Part shown: positions 26,310 to 33,831 of the stretch, piece by piece
How the letters are laid out: each line of letters opens with the position of its first letter
Numbering within the stretch: the stretch's first letter is position 1
Origin: Asticcacaulis sp. AND118
GTDB lineage: Bacteria; Pseudomonadota; Alphaproteobacteria; Caulobacterales; Caulobacteraceae
Assembly (NCBI RefSeq): GCF_020535245.1
Contig: NZ_CP084910.1
Coordinates: 1,960,501-2,024,500 of the forward strand
Reading direction: 5' to 3'
DNA: 64,000 nt
Notes under the pieces: model-generated
Told to the model about the DNA's origin: nothing
The model's database searches: none
What the model saw: only the letters and a program-made list of their open reading frames with translations
Made by a program: the position numbers and the translations under genes

Positions 26310-26804
26310 TCAGCTCGGCTTTTTATAGGCCGTGCCGTCCGGCCATTTGCCGGTGCGGGCCGCGCGCTGCTCGCGCATCTGAGCCTGTTTGTCGGCCCAG
26401 CCCTTTTGCCAGTTGGCGTCCGTGGTTTCGGTGGAGTTTGCCGCCGCCGCAGGCGCGGGGGAAGATGACAGAATCCTCTCCTCCCCTGTAAGCCCGTCAG
26501 GGCGCAACGGGGGAGGTGCCGAGCTTGTCGAGGCGGAGGGGGCCGACCGGACCGATTTTGCCCCCTCTGTCTTGTCGTTTCGCGCCAATCCCCCTCCGCC
26601 GCTGCGCAGGGGAGGATGTTTCGCCTTCACCAACGGCGTGTAGATCGCCCGCAACATCCGTTCGGCGGCGAGGATGGCGCGGGCGGCACGCGCAATTTCC
26701 ATCGCGTTGGTCGGGCGTGGCGCGGTTTCGAGCGCGCTCAGGACCTGATCGGCCAGGCGCATCAGGCGGCTATAGGCAGGGGTATGGGGGTCGGCGTGTG
26801 TCAT
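26310..26804 (-). CDS. Hypothetical protein carrying an in-frame dispersed repeat
   Basis: 164 aa from ATG 26804. Residues 1-60 are helical (YSRLMRLADQVLSALETAP, MEIARAARAILAAERML). Residues about 62-110 are the translation of a dispersed palindromic repeat and are rich in Ser, Pro and Gly. The C-terminus (ANWQKGWADKQAQMREQRAAR) is charged and looks genuine. No family is recognised. An in-frame extension to 26981 is unsupported. It lies about 50 bp upstream of rarA. Confidence 0.65.
   Translation of the reverse strand: MTHADPHTPAYSRLMRLADQVLSALETAPRPTNAMEIARAARAILAAERMLRAIYTPLVKAKHPPLRSGGGGLARNDKTEGAKSVRSAPSASTSSAPPPLRPDGLTGEERILSSSPAPAAAANSTETTDANWQKGWADKQAQMREQRAARTGKWPDGTAYKKPS
26475..26617. 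repeat. Dispersed palindromic repeat, family 2, inside a gene
   Basis: Two hairpins (ctcccctg...cgggggag and ccccctccgcc...ggcggaggggg-type arms) surround a spacer. The same layout, with gaggtgccgagc/ggaggtggcgctgagc and cggagggggcc, recurs at 43416-43576 and 49430-49610. This copy keeps the host frame open. Confidence 0.7.
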
Positions 26805-27007
26805 GGGCTCAGCATGACAGAAGGTTGGCCATCGGGGACAGATTGCAGGAACCGCGCCTAAACAACTGATATTATGTAATTTGCAGCGGGGATAGATTAA
26901 GCCACGCATAGACACGGACGGCCGCGTAAGCGCGGCCCCACGGATGTTTATTGCACGCTCGCGACAGCCGTGCGCGATCATCCGCGTTGAGCCGGGGTTA
27001 AACCTCT

Positions 27008-27325
27008 TCAGAGGCTCTCGAAATCCTCGCTGAGGCGCATATGCTCGATGATGGTCTCGCGCGCTTCGTCGTCGGCGTGCGACAGGTCGAGCACCGCATC
27101 GCCGGAATCGAGCACCCGCAGGGCCAGCACCTCGCCCATATAGGCAAACCGCGGGATCTTGGGCCCGAACAGGCGCTCGCGCCGCGCCTCGACCTGCACG
27201 TCCAGCGTCCTCGCCAGCGCCGCCTCGATCGGTTTCAGGGAAATAGCCGTCTGTCCCTTGTCACGGGGAAAGCGTATCACGCCGAAATCCCGACGATCCA
27301 ACTCAAAGCGCACGCGCTGCGACAT
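27008..27325 (-). CDS. Hypothetical protein downstream of HNH nuclease
   Basis: 105 aa, no signal peptide or membrane segment, acidic C-terminus. It starts with MSQRVRFELDRRDFGV. The composition is that of a small cytoplasmic alpha/beta protein, and I do not recognise a family. It is 45 bp downstream of the HNH endonuclease gene on the same strand and may be coexpressed with it. Confidence 0.6.
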   Translation of the reverse strand: MSQRVRFELDRRDFGVIRFPRDKGQTAISLKPIEAALARTLDVQVEARRERLFGPKIPRFAYMGEVLALRVLDSGDAVLDLSHADDEARETIIEHMRLSEDFESL

Positions 27326-27370
27326 GTTTATCAGCCCGAAGAATACCCATATCCGCTCACCGAAGTCCGT

Positions 27371-27931
27371 TCAGGGCTCCAGCAGCGTATCCCAATACAG
27401 GTAGTCTACCCAACTTTCGTGAAGATAGTGAGGCGGAAAACGCCTTCCCAGCTCCTGAAGCTGATACATTGTCGGACGGTGTGGATTTTTGGACAGCGCC
27501 ATATGCGCCTGTTGGGGTGTTTTTCCCCCTTTACGCAAGTTACAGGGCGCGCAGGCCGTGATGATATTGGTCCAGGTCGATTTACCGCCCTGCGATACCG
27601 GCATCACGTGATCGAACGTCAGATCGTTCCGGCAACCGCAATACTGACAACTGAACTGATCGCGCAGGAAGACGTTATAGCGCGTAAAGGCCGGCGGCCG
27701 GTTCTGGTCGATATAGGTCTTGAGGCTGATGACGCTGGGCAGACGCATGGTCAGGGACGGTGAGCGGATTTCGACATCGTAGGTCGAAACCACATCGACG
27801 CGGCCTTCGAACACCGCCTTGACGACATCCTGCCACGGGCGGGTCGACAGCGGGTAATAGGACAGCGGCCTGAAATCGGCGTTCAGGACCAGGGCCCGCC
27901 GATCCGACGGCGGATTTTTCAGTACCTGCAT
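27371..27931 (-). CDS. HNH endonuclease
   Basis: 186 aa. The HNH/zinc module is complete: CQYCG, LTFDHVMPVSQGGKSTWTNIITACAPCNLRKG, with two CxxC pairs and the DH...N...H/N spacing. The N-terminal half (ALVLNADFRPLSYYPLSTRPWQDVVKAVFEGR) is the part conserved in a widespread chromosomal HNH family. It is not linked to restriction or phage genes here, so a housekeeping or repair role is more likely than self-splicing or mobile activity. Confidence 0.88.
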   Translation of the reverse strand: MQVLKNPPSDRRALVLNADFRPLSYYPLSTRPWQDVVKAVFEGRVDVVSTYDVEIRSPSLTMRLPSVISLKTYIDQNRPPAFTRYNVFLRDQFSCQYCGCRNDLTFDHVMPVSQGGKSTWTNIITACAPCNLRKGGKTPQQAHMALSKNPHRPTMYQLQELGRRFPPHYLHESWVDYLYWDTLLEP

Positions 27932-28080
27932 GGCACGCTCCGCATGACATGAGGAAAAACGGGATAAGCGTACCGGAAGACTGAACTCCTTCTAGGTGAG
28001 AAGTTTATCCACAAGCCCACTTAGAACCCGATTCCGGAAAAAGAAAACAGTGAAGTTTGCATGACAGGGGAATTTGTAAG

Positions 28081-28233
28081 TCGCGCATCTGAGCCAAAAA
28101 TCGCTGCACACTTTTCGGGATGCGCTTTTCCCGTCGCGCATCCGATCCAAAAACCGCTGCACACTTTTCGGGATGCGCTTTTCCCGTCGCGCATCCGATC
28201 CAAAAACCGCTGCACACTTTTCGGGATGCGCTT
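28081..28233. repeat. Three tandem 53-bp palindromic repeats, family 3
   Basis: Units begin at 28081, 28134 and 28187. Each has gcgcatc(c/t) and gggatgcgc arms and the core ccgctgcacacttttc. The first unit differs at a few positions; the others are almost identical. A single copy lies at 1888-1935. The rest of the 27932-28235 gap shows no gene. Confidence 0.88.
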
Positions 28234-28235
28234 AT

Positions 28236-29072
28236 ATGTCCCCGATGACCTACCGCACCCGCTTCGCCCCCTCCCCCACCGGCTACCTGCACCTCGGCCA
28301 CGCCTATGCGGCTCTGACCGCCTTTAAGGCCGCGCAAGACGCAGGCGGTGAATGTCTGCTGCGCATCGAAGACATCGACCGCACGCGCTGTCGTCCGGAG
28401 TATGAAGCCGCCATCTACGAAGATCTGCACAGGCTGGGTCTCGACTGGCCCGAACCCGTCTTGCGGCAGTCGGACCATCTGGCCGACTACGAAGCGGCGC
28501 TGGAAAGGCTGAAGGCGCGCGGGCTGGTCTATGCCTGCTACAAAACGCGCAAGGAACTGGCGCAAGCCGCGCAGGGCGCCCCGCAGGAGGGCGATGCGCC
28601 GCGGGCCGAGACAGCGCCTGACCGCGAACCGTCGTGGCGGCTGTCGCTCGATGCCGCGCGGGAGGCTTTAGGGCCTGAATGGGAGCGGTTGTCGTTCGAG
28701 GAAACCGGTGCCGGACCGAACGGCGAGACGGGCCGTCAGACCGTGCGGCCTGACGTCAACGGCGATGTGGTGCTGGGGCGCAAGGACATCGGCGTCGCCT
28801 ACCATCTGGCCGTGGTCATCGACGATGCGCGGCAGGGCATCACCCATGTCCATCGCGGGCACGACCTGTTCGAGGCCACCCATACACAGGTCGTTTTGCA
28901 AAAACTGCTTGGCCTTGCCACGCCGGTCTATCGCCACCACGCCCTGCTGCTCGACGATCAGGGCCGGCGGCTGGCCAAGCGCAAGGGCTCGAAATCCCTG
29001 CGCGACTACCGCCTCGAAGGCATGGACGCCGAGGCCGTGCGCGCTTTGATCGCCGCAGCGCCCAAAGCCTGA
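28236..29072 (+). CDS. gluQ: Glutamyl-Q tRNA(Asp) synthetase
   Basis: 278 aa, a truncated glutamyl-tRNA synthetase with no anticodon-binding domain. In this family it attaches Glu to queuosine in tRNA-Asp. FAPSPTGYLHLGHAYA is the HIGH-containing start of the Rossmann fold, RIEDIDRTRCRPEY follows, and AKRKGSKSLRDY is the KMSKS-like loop. ATG 28236 begins three bases after the last tandem repeat. An upstream in-frame reading to 28173 is only repeat sequence. ATG 28245 is an alternative start. Confidence 0.92.
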   Translation: MSPMTYRTRFAPSPTGYLHLGHAYAALTAFKAAQDAGGECLLRIEDIDRTRCRPEYEAAIYEDLHRLGLDWPEPVLRQSDHLADYEAALERLKARGLVYACYKTRKELAQAAQGAPQEGDAPRAETAPDREPSWRLSLDAAREALGPEWERLSFEETGAGPNGETGRQTVRPDVNGDVVLGRKDIGVAYHLAVVIDDARQGITHVHRGHDLFEATHTQVVLQKLLGLATPVYRHHALLLDDQGRRLAKRKGSKSLRDYRLEGMDAEAVRALIAAAPKA

Positions 29073-29087
29073 CCCTGAAGCAAAAAT

Positions 29088-29121
29088 GAAAAAACCGCCC
29101 CGTTGACCGGGACGGCTTTTT
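29088..29121. terminator. Bidirectional terminator between gluQ and csp
   Basis: A GC-rich hairpin (accgcccc / gggacggct) is bounded by AAAAAA on the left and TTTTT on the right, so it can end both convergent transcripts. Confidence 0.8.
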
Positions 29122-29143
29122 CACACCATCAACCTTAACGCTT

Positions 29144-29347
29144 TTACAGCAGTTGCAGATTGACCGCCGCGGTCTTGCCGCGCTCGGTCTGAAGCTCGTA
29201 GGCCAGCTTCTGGCCGTCGGCCAGACCTTGCAGACCTGCGCGCTGCACCGCCGTGATATGCACAAATACGTCGTTGCCGCCTTCGTTCGGCTGAATAAAA
29301 CCGAAACCCTTGGTGGCGTTGAACCACTTAACCGTACCTTCGGCCAT
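29144..29347 (-). CDS. Cold-shock domain protein (CspA family)
   Basis: 67 aa single-stranded nucleic-acid binding beta-barrel. RNP1 is KGFGFI and RNP2 is VFVHI; the start is MAEGTVKWFNATKG. TAAGGAGAGCAC precedes the ATG, a strong ribosome-binding site. The 5' region contains a small hairpin (gggag/ctccc, 29384-29398), as often found in leaders of cold-shock genes, but I cannot show cold regulation. Confidence 0.95.
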   Translation of the reverse strand: MAEGTVKWFNATKGFGFIQPNEGGNDVFVHITAVQRAGLQGLADGQKLAYELQTERGKTAAVNLQLL

Positions 29348-29745
29348 GTGCTCTCCTTAGTCAAAAGCAGTATCGAGGTGTTCGGGAGACAACCTCCCCT
29401 ACAATCGTCGTTCTCGGTAGCGCAGTTTGAGTTCAGGAAAACAGGAAATCCCATTCTCCGAGCAGTCAGCAGCCAGATCACGAATTGCGTCAGTGAGTAA
29501 GACGCAGGTTTTTCAGCCGGTCAAATAAAAATCCCATATAGATCGTGCAACGCAACAAATAAATCGGCGTTCTTCAGGCACTTGGTTAAGGTTCACTCTT
29601 AATGCTTACTCAGACTGAGTGACGGTTGCTTTGGCGAACGGTAACAGGTGGCACTTACGGCGTAACGCAGCCGCCCCCACCAGAGTGCTTGTCGGCTTCG
29701 GCGAACGCGCCTAACAATGAGGATCGCTGTTGTGCAAGGCTCGCC
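29348..29745. other. Non-coding gap between csp and the hydrolase-like gene
   Basis: About 400 bp carrying the divergent leaders of both genes. It contains the hairpin 29384-29398 and a 13-bp palindrome actcag-a-ctgagt at 29608-29620. No convincing ORF was found; an in-frame extension of the hydrolase gene from TTG 29626 lacks conserved sequence. Confidence 0.5.
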
Positions 29746-30849
29746 ATGCGTTTGTTGCCGCCCCGTCAGTCCGTCCTGCGTCGCCTGCTGCTGAGGCAGG
29801 TGCTGCGCCTGCCCTATGCCGTGCTGAAATTCCTGTCCGGCGGCGGCGTGGTGCACGTGGACGGGCGCACGCTCGACACCCAGATCACCTTCCTGTGGAA
29901 GACCTTTTTCGCGCGTCAGGATCGGCGCACGCCGCTGAGCCTGACCGGCACCTCGGTCGAAGGCGCGCGCGAGGACTGGCAGGAGGCGGCGGCCCTGATG
30001 AGCGCCGACGCCGATCTGCGGGTCAAGGTCGAGCCGGCCGGCGATGGCGGGCTGGTCAACGGGTCGTTGGTAAGACCCCAGCGCATCGATCACAATGCGC
30101 CATTGCTGGTGCTGTTCCACGAGGGCGGCGGCGTGCTGGGCAGACCGGAACTGAGCCTCGCTTTCGCCAGTCTGCTGGCGCATGAGGCGCGTTGCCCGGT
30201 GTTTCTGCCCGCCTATCGTCTGGCCCCCGAAAACCGCTTCCCGGCGGGGTACGAAGACGCGCGCATGGCCTGGGACTGGGCGCTGGCCAATCTCGGCAAA
30301 CTGGGCGCGGCATCGGGTCAGGCCGCCGTCGGCGGCATCGGCATGGGCGGCAATATGGCCGCGCGTCTGTGCCTCGACCTGCGGCGCGAGTTCAAGCCCC
30401 TGCCCGTGGCGCAACTGCTGGTTACGCCCCTGCTCGACCTGAGCGCGGATCTGAAGACCAGCCGCTTCGCCCGTAGCTGGCCGATCAGCGCCGCCGATCT
30501 CGACATCATGATCGGCCACTATGCCGGGGCCGGCACGGCGCTGAGCGATGTCGCCCTGTCGCCCCTGCGCGAAGAGGTCGTCAACGGCTTGCCAAAGACA
30601 TTGATCGTCTCCGGAGGGCTCGATCCGCTGGCGGCTCAGGCCGAACGCTATGCGCGCCGCCTGATGGAAGCACGCGCCCCGACCGTCTACCGCCGCTACG
30701 ACACGCTGCCCCTGGGTTTCCCGTTGTTTGCAGGGGTGTCGGACCACGCTCAGGACGCCGTGCGCGACATGGCCCGGCTGTGGAGTGAGTTGGTTCTGTT
30801 GGGAGACGAAAAAGACCCTCCACAGATGGCCACAGATACACACAGATAG
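29746..30849 (+). CDS. Alpha/beta-hydrolase-fold protein, catalytic residues lost
   Basis: 367 aa. It matches the HSL/family IV esterase fold: oxyanion motif FHEGGG (H125), PAYRLAPENRFPAGYEDA, then the nucleophile elbow, which reads GGIGMGGN instead of GDSAGGN, so the Ser is Gly199. The catalytic Asp is kept (D293, GGLDPLA). The His position reads RRYDTLPLGF instead of HGF, so it is Leu323. Loss of both Ser and His argues for a non-hydrolytic, binding or structural role. ATG 29746 has AAGG 7 nt upstream. The last residues (DPPQMATDTHR) are encoded by a dispersed repeat. Confidence 0.85.
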   Translation: MRLLPPRQSVLRRLLLRQVLRLPYAVLKFLSGGGVVHVDGRTLDTQITFLWKTFFARQDRRTPLSLTGTSVEGAREDWQEAAALMSADADLRVKVEPAGDGGLVNGSLVRPQRIDHNAPLLVLFHEGGGVLGRPELSLAFASLLAHEARCPVFLPAYRLAPENRFPAGYEDARMAWDWALANLGKLGAASGQAAVGGIGMGGNMAARLCLDLRREFKPLPVAQLLVTPLLDLSADLKTSRFARSWPISAADLDIMIGHYAGAGTALSDVALSPLREEVVNGLPKTLIVSGGLDPLAAQAERYARRLMEARAPTVYRRYDTLPLGFPLFAGVSDHAQDAVRDMARLWSELVLLGDEKDPPQMATDTHR

Positions 30850-30992
30850 AGCGGCGCTTGTGGGCTCGCCCGAGCGCATATGATGGCCTTGAAATGACGC
30901 GCCTTGCGCGTCCTGCTATTCATCCGATTGAGCACTCAAGCTTCCCCACGTGACGGCCATCTGTGTGCATCTGTGGCCATCTGTGGAGACCC
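30816..30992. repeat. Inverted pair of dispersed ctccacagatggccacagat repeats
   Basis: 30816-30849 and 30955-30992 carry the same ~33-bp sequence in opposite orientation. The left copy overlaps the 3' end and stop codon of the hydrolase-like gene. The right copy precedes the end of the AbgT gene. Confidence 0.8.
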
Positions 30993-31008
30993 TTATCCAA
31001 CTTGAAAC

Positions 31009-32625
31009 CTACTGCCCCGGCGGGGTGTAATGCACCTGCGCGCCCGGCCCCAGCGGCAGGTCGAGCGCCACCCAGGCCGCCGTCATGGCGATGCCCGCGA
31101 CCATGAAACTCAGGGCATAGGGCAGCATCAGGGCCAGCAATGAGCCCACCCCCATGCTCTTGTCCCATCGTCGGGTAAAGGCCAGAATCAGCGGGAAGTA
31201 GGACATCAGCGGCGTCATGATATTGGTGTAGCTGTCGCCCATGCGATAGGCCGCCGTGGTCATTTCCGGCGAAATGCCGACCAGCATGAACATCGGCACC
31301 ACGACCGGCGCCAGGGCCGACCACTTGGCCGAGGCCGAGCCGATGAACAGGTCGAGCACCGACGAAAACATCAGCACGCTGACCAGCAGGATCGGCGCCG
31401 GCAGGTTCCACGCCTTGAGAATTTCCGCGCCGTTGATGGCCGTGATCGGCCCCAGCCGCGACCAGTTGAACATGGCCACGAAATGCGCGGCGAAGAAGGC
31501 GAAGACCAGATAGGGGGCCAGCGAGCGGATGCCTTCGCCCATCATCTTGACCACGTCATTGTCCGATTTGATCGTGCCCGCCGACGTGCCGAAGGCAATG
31601 GCCGTGGTGATGAACAGCAGGAAGAAGCCGGCGATCAGCGCGGCATAGAAGGGCTGAAGCTGGGCCGGGCCCGTGGCTTCTTCGTTGATCAGCGGCGTAT
31701 AGCCGGGCCACAGGGCCAGGGCCGCGAAACCGGCGACGACCAGCAACGCCACCAGACCGGCGCGCTTAAGGCCCTTTTTCTCAGCGGGCGTGACCTCGGA
31801 CTTGGCCAGTTCGGCCTGTAGCTCCGTGTCCGGCGAGCCGCCCCATTTGCCCAGACGCGGCTCGACCACCTTGTCCGTGATAAACCACGCCACCGGCGTG
31901 AACAGGCAGACAATGGCCAGAATGAACCACCAGTTGCCGACCGGGTTCATCGTCCAATCGGGATCGATGATGCGGGCGGCTTCCTGCGTGAAGCCGAACA
32001 GCAGCACGTCGATCTGGCCCGGCGTGATATTGCCGGCATAGCCGCCTGATACGGCAGCAAAGGCCGCGGCGATACCCACCAGCGGATGCCGGCCGACCGA
32101 GGCGTAGATCAGGCCCGCCAGAGGAATGAAGACGACATAGGCCGCGTCCGAAGCGTGGTGCGACACCATGCCGGTGACGATGACGCACGGCGTCAGTATG
32201 GCGCGCGGCGCGTTACGCAAGGACGAGCGGATCAGGGCGGAGAACAGGCCCGACCGCTCGGCCACCGCCGCGCCGTACATGACCACAACCACCACGCCCA
32301 ACGGCGCGAAGCCGGTCAGGGTCTTGGGCATATCGACCAGCAGCCGCCCGATGTTTTCGGCGGTGAACAGGCTGGTCGCCGTATAGGTCACCACGCCGTT
32401 GTCCAGCGTCGCCCAGTGCGGCGCTTCTTCGCCGGTATAGGGGATGGAAGCCGACCAGCCGAAATGCGCGCCAACGGTCGACAGCACCATCAGGGCCAGG
32501 ATCAGCCAGACGAAAATCATCACCGGATCGGGCAGTATATTACCGGCCTTTTCGACCAGCCCCAGAAAACCTCTGGATCGCCGTGCGGCGTCTTCCGAAT
32601 GCGGCGTCGTCACGCTGCCCTCCAC
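31009..32625 (-). CDS. AbgT-family transporter
   Basis: 538 aa, about 11-13 membrane segments. AbgT proteins (AbgT, MtrF, YdaH) move p-aminobenzoyl-glutamate or export sulfonamides. Diagnostic blocks are VEKAGNILPDPVMIFVWL at the N-terminus, SHHASDAAYVVFIPLAG, GGYAGNI and the late YRMGDSYTNIMTPLMSYFPL. It is a single gene with no abgAB hydrolase beside it, so uptake for catabolism is less likely. Direction and substrate are not shown by sequence. Confidence 0.92.
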   Translation of the reverse strand: MEGSVTTPHSEDAARRSRGFLGLVEKAGNILPDPVMIFVWLILALMVLSTVGAHFGWSASIPYTGEEAPHWATLDNGVVTYTATSLFTAENIGRLLVDMPKTLTGFAPLGVVVVVMYGAAVAERSGLFSALIRSSLRNAPRAILTPCVIVTGMVSHHASDAAYVVFIPLAGLIYASVGRHPLVGIAAAFAAVSGGYAGNITPGQIDVLLFGFTQEAARIIDPDWTMNPVGNWWFILAIVCLFTPVAWFITDKVVEPRLGKWGGSPDTELQAELAKSEVTPAEKKGLKRAGLVALLVVAGFAALALWPGYTPLINEEATGPAQLQPFYAALIAGFFLLFITTAIAFGTSAGTIKSDNDVVKMMGEGIRSLAPYLVFAFFAAHFVAMFNWSRLGPITAINGAEILKAWNLPAPILLVSVLMFSSVLDLFIGSASAKWSALAPVVVPMFMLVGISPEMTTAAYRMGDSYTNIMTPLMSYFPLILAFTRRWDKSMGVGSLLALMLPYALSFMVAGIAMTAAWVALDLPLGPGAQVHYTPPGQ

Positions 32626-32866
32626 TCACGCAAAAACACCACGGTAGCCAAGGTTTTGCACGTGTAAACGGGGCCGCCCGAATGCAATCGATACCAATGT
32701 TCATAAATTTTCAAAGGCGCGTTTCCGCCCGCAATGTTTCACGCCTTCAACACAACCAACACGTTGAAACCTTTAATCATTCATATCGCGTTCAGTGGGC
32801 GGGGCCCACGCTCTACGCATGGACCGCAGACAACGCGGCACCAGAAACAGACAAAGGAGTTTGGCA

Positions 32867-33226
32867 ATGAAACGCATGATGACCGCTTCCGTTATCACCC
32901 TGATGGCCGGTTCGCTTCTGATGAACAGCGTCGCCATCGCCGCCCCTCAGCAGGGTCCCTCGCACGGCAACGAGCGTCCGGCGGCCGAGCGTCACGATAA
33001 CCGTCACAACGATCGCGACGAGCGCGGCTGGCATAAGACGTCCGATTTCCGCAAGGGCGGCCATGTCGCCTATAAGGACTGGCAACGCGGCAAGGCCGTC
33101 GATTACCGCAAGCACAAGCGCCTGTCGAAGCCGCCCAAGGGCCATGAATGGCGTCAGGTCGATAACCGTTACATCCTGGCCGCCGTCACCACCGGCGTCA
33201 TCACGACCATCATCCCCAGCAAGTAA
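32867..33226 (+). CDS. RcnB-like periplasmic protein
   Basis: 119 aa from ATG 32867, with AAAGGAG 8 nt upstream. A signal peptide (MMTASVITLMAGSLLMNSVAIA) is followed by a His/Arg/Asp-rich linker and the RcnB domain (VDYRKHKRLSKPPKGHEWRQVDNRYILAAVTTGVI). RcnB of E. coli affects nickel and cobalt homeostasis in the periplasm. A similar gene follows at 126 bp, separated by a hairpin (33250-33273) with no T run. Confidence 0.85.
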   Translation: MKRMMTASVITLMAGSLLMNSVAIAAPQQGPSHGNERPAAERHDNRHNDRDERGWHKTSDFRKGGHVAYKDWQRGKAVDYRKHKRLSKPPKGHEWRQVDNRYILAAVTTGVITTIIPSK

Positions 33227-33352
33227 GATTTCACCACTCGAAAGCGGACGGCGGTCCCTGAACGGGGGCCGCCGCCTTCGTTCATGCAGGGTTCAGGCAG
33301 AAAGGCGCAATCTGGTGTCACTGGGATGGGGCAACCCACTGGAGAGACCGTT

Positions 33353-33781
33353 ATGAAACGCATAGTCACCGCTTCCATTCTGGCCATGATGACCGGTTCC
33401 ATCCTCATGGCCGACGTCGCCGCCGCCGATCCGCGCCACCATGACCGCCATGATCGTTATGAGCGCGGCCATGATCGGGGCGACCGTTATGATCGCCACG
33501 ATCGCTACGACCGTTGGGATCGCGACGACCGCCGTGGCCGTTACGACCCCTACCGCAGCTATGATCGTGGTCGCCACTATGGTTGGCGCGAGCGCTCGGA
33601 ATGGCGTCGCGGGGGCTACGTCGCCTATCGCGACTGGGATCGCGGCTACGCCATCGATTACCGCCGCCACCGTCACCTCTACGCCCCGCCGCGCGGCTAT
33701 GAATGGCGTCACGTCGACGACCGCTACGTTCTGGCGGCGGTCGCGACCGGTCTGATCGCAGCCATCGTGCTGAGTAATTAA
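33353..33781 (+). CDS. RcnB-like periplasmic protein with DRxDRY repeats
   Basis: 142 aa from ATG 33353 (GGAGAG upstream). Signal peptide MKRIVTASILAMMTGSILMADVAAA; then a region of about 50 residues built of Asp-Arg-His/Tyr repeats; then the RcnB domain (YAIDYRRHRHLYAPPRGYEWRHVDDRYVLAAVATGLIAAI). It is a paralogue of the preceding gene. The repeats give a strongly zwitterionic, possibly disordered and metal-binding segment. Confidence 0.85.
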   Translation: MKRIVTASILAMMTGSILMADVAAADPRHHDRHDRYERGHDRGDRYDRHDRYDRWDRDDRRGRYDPYRSYDRGRHYGWRERSEWRRGGYVAYRDWDRGYAIDYRRHRHLYAPPRGYEWRHVDDRYVLAAVATGLIAAIVLSN

Positions 33782-33797
33782 GACTGGATCACACATG

Positions 33798-33829
33798 AAA
33801 ACGGCGCTCCGTAAGGGGCGCCGTTTTTT
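33798..33829. terminator. Bidirectional terminator between rcnB-like gene and dxs
   Basis: Arms aacggcgc / gcgccgtt around tccgtaaggg, followed by TTTTTT on the + strand and preceded by AAAA, which gives a T run on the - strand. Confidence 0.87.
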
Positions 33830-33831
33830 GC

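Noticed and set aside
28081-28233. CRISPR array
   Set aside because: Three near-identical 53-bp units without unique spacers; each unit is itself a palindrome. No cas genes are near.
28005-28565. 186-codon minus-strand ORF containing repeated SVQRFL-type peptides
   Set aside because: It is made of the tandem palindromic repeats and antisense gluQ sequence, not a protein family.
29582-29602. TTAA pair near the csp/hydrolase gap considered as a CtrA box
   Set aside because: Spacing is nine bases, and neither neighbour is a cell-cycle gene.
29608-29620. 13-bp palindrome actcag-a-ctgagt considered as a lux-type box
   Set aside because: Too short and without the CT-N12-AG pattern; no LuxR/LuxI genes are in the window.
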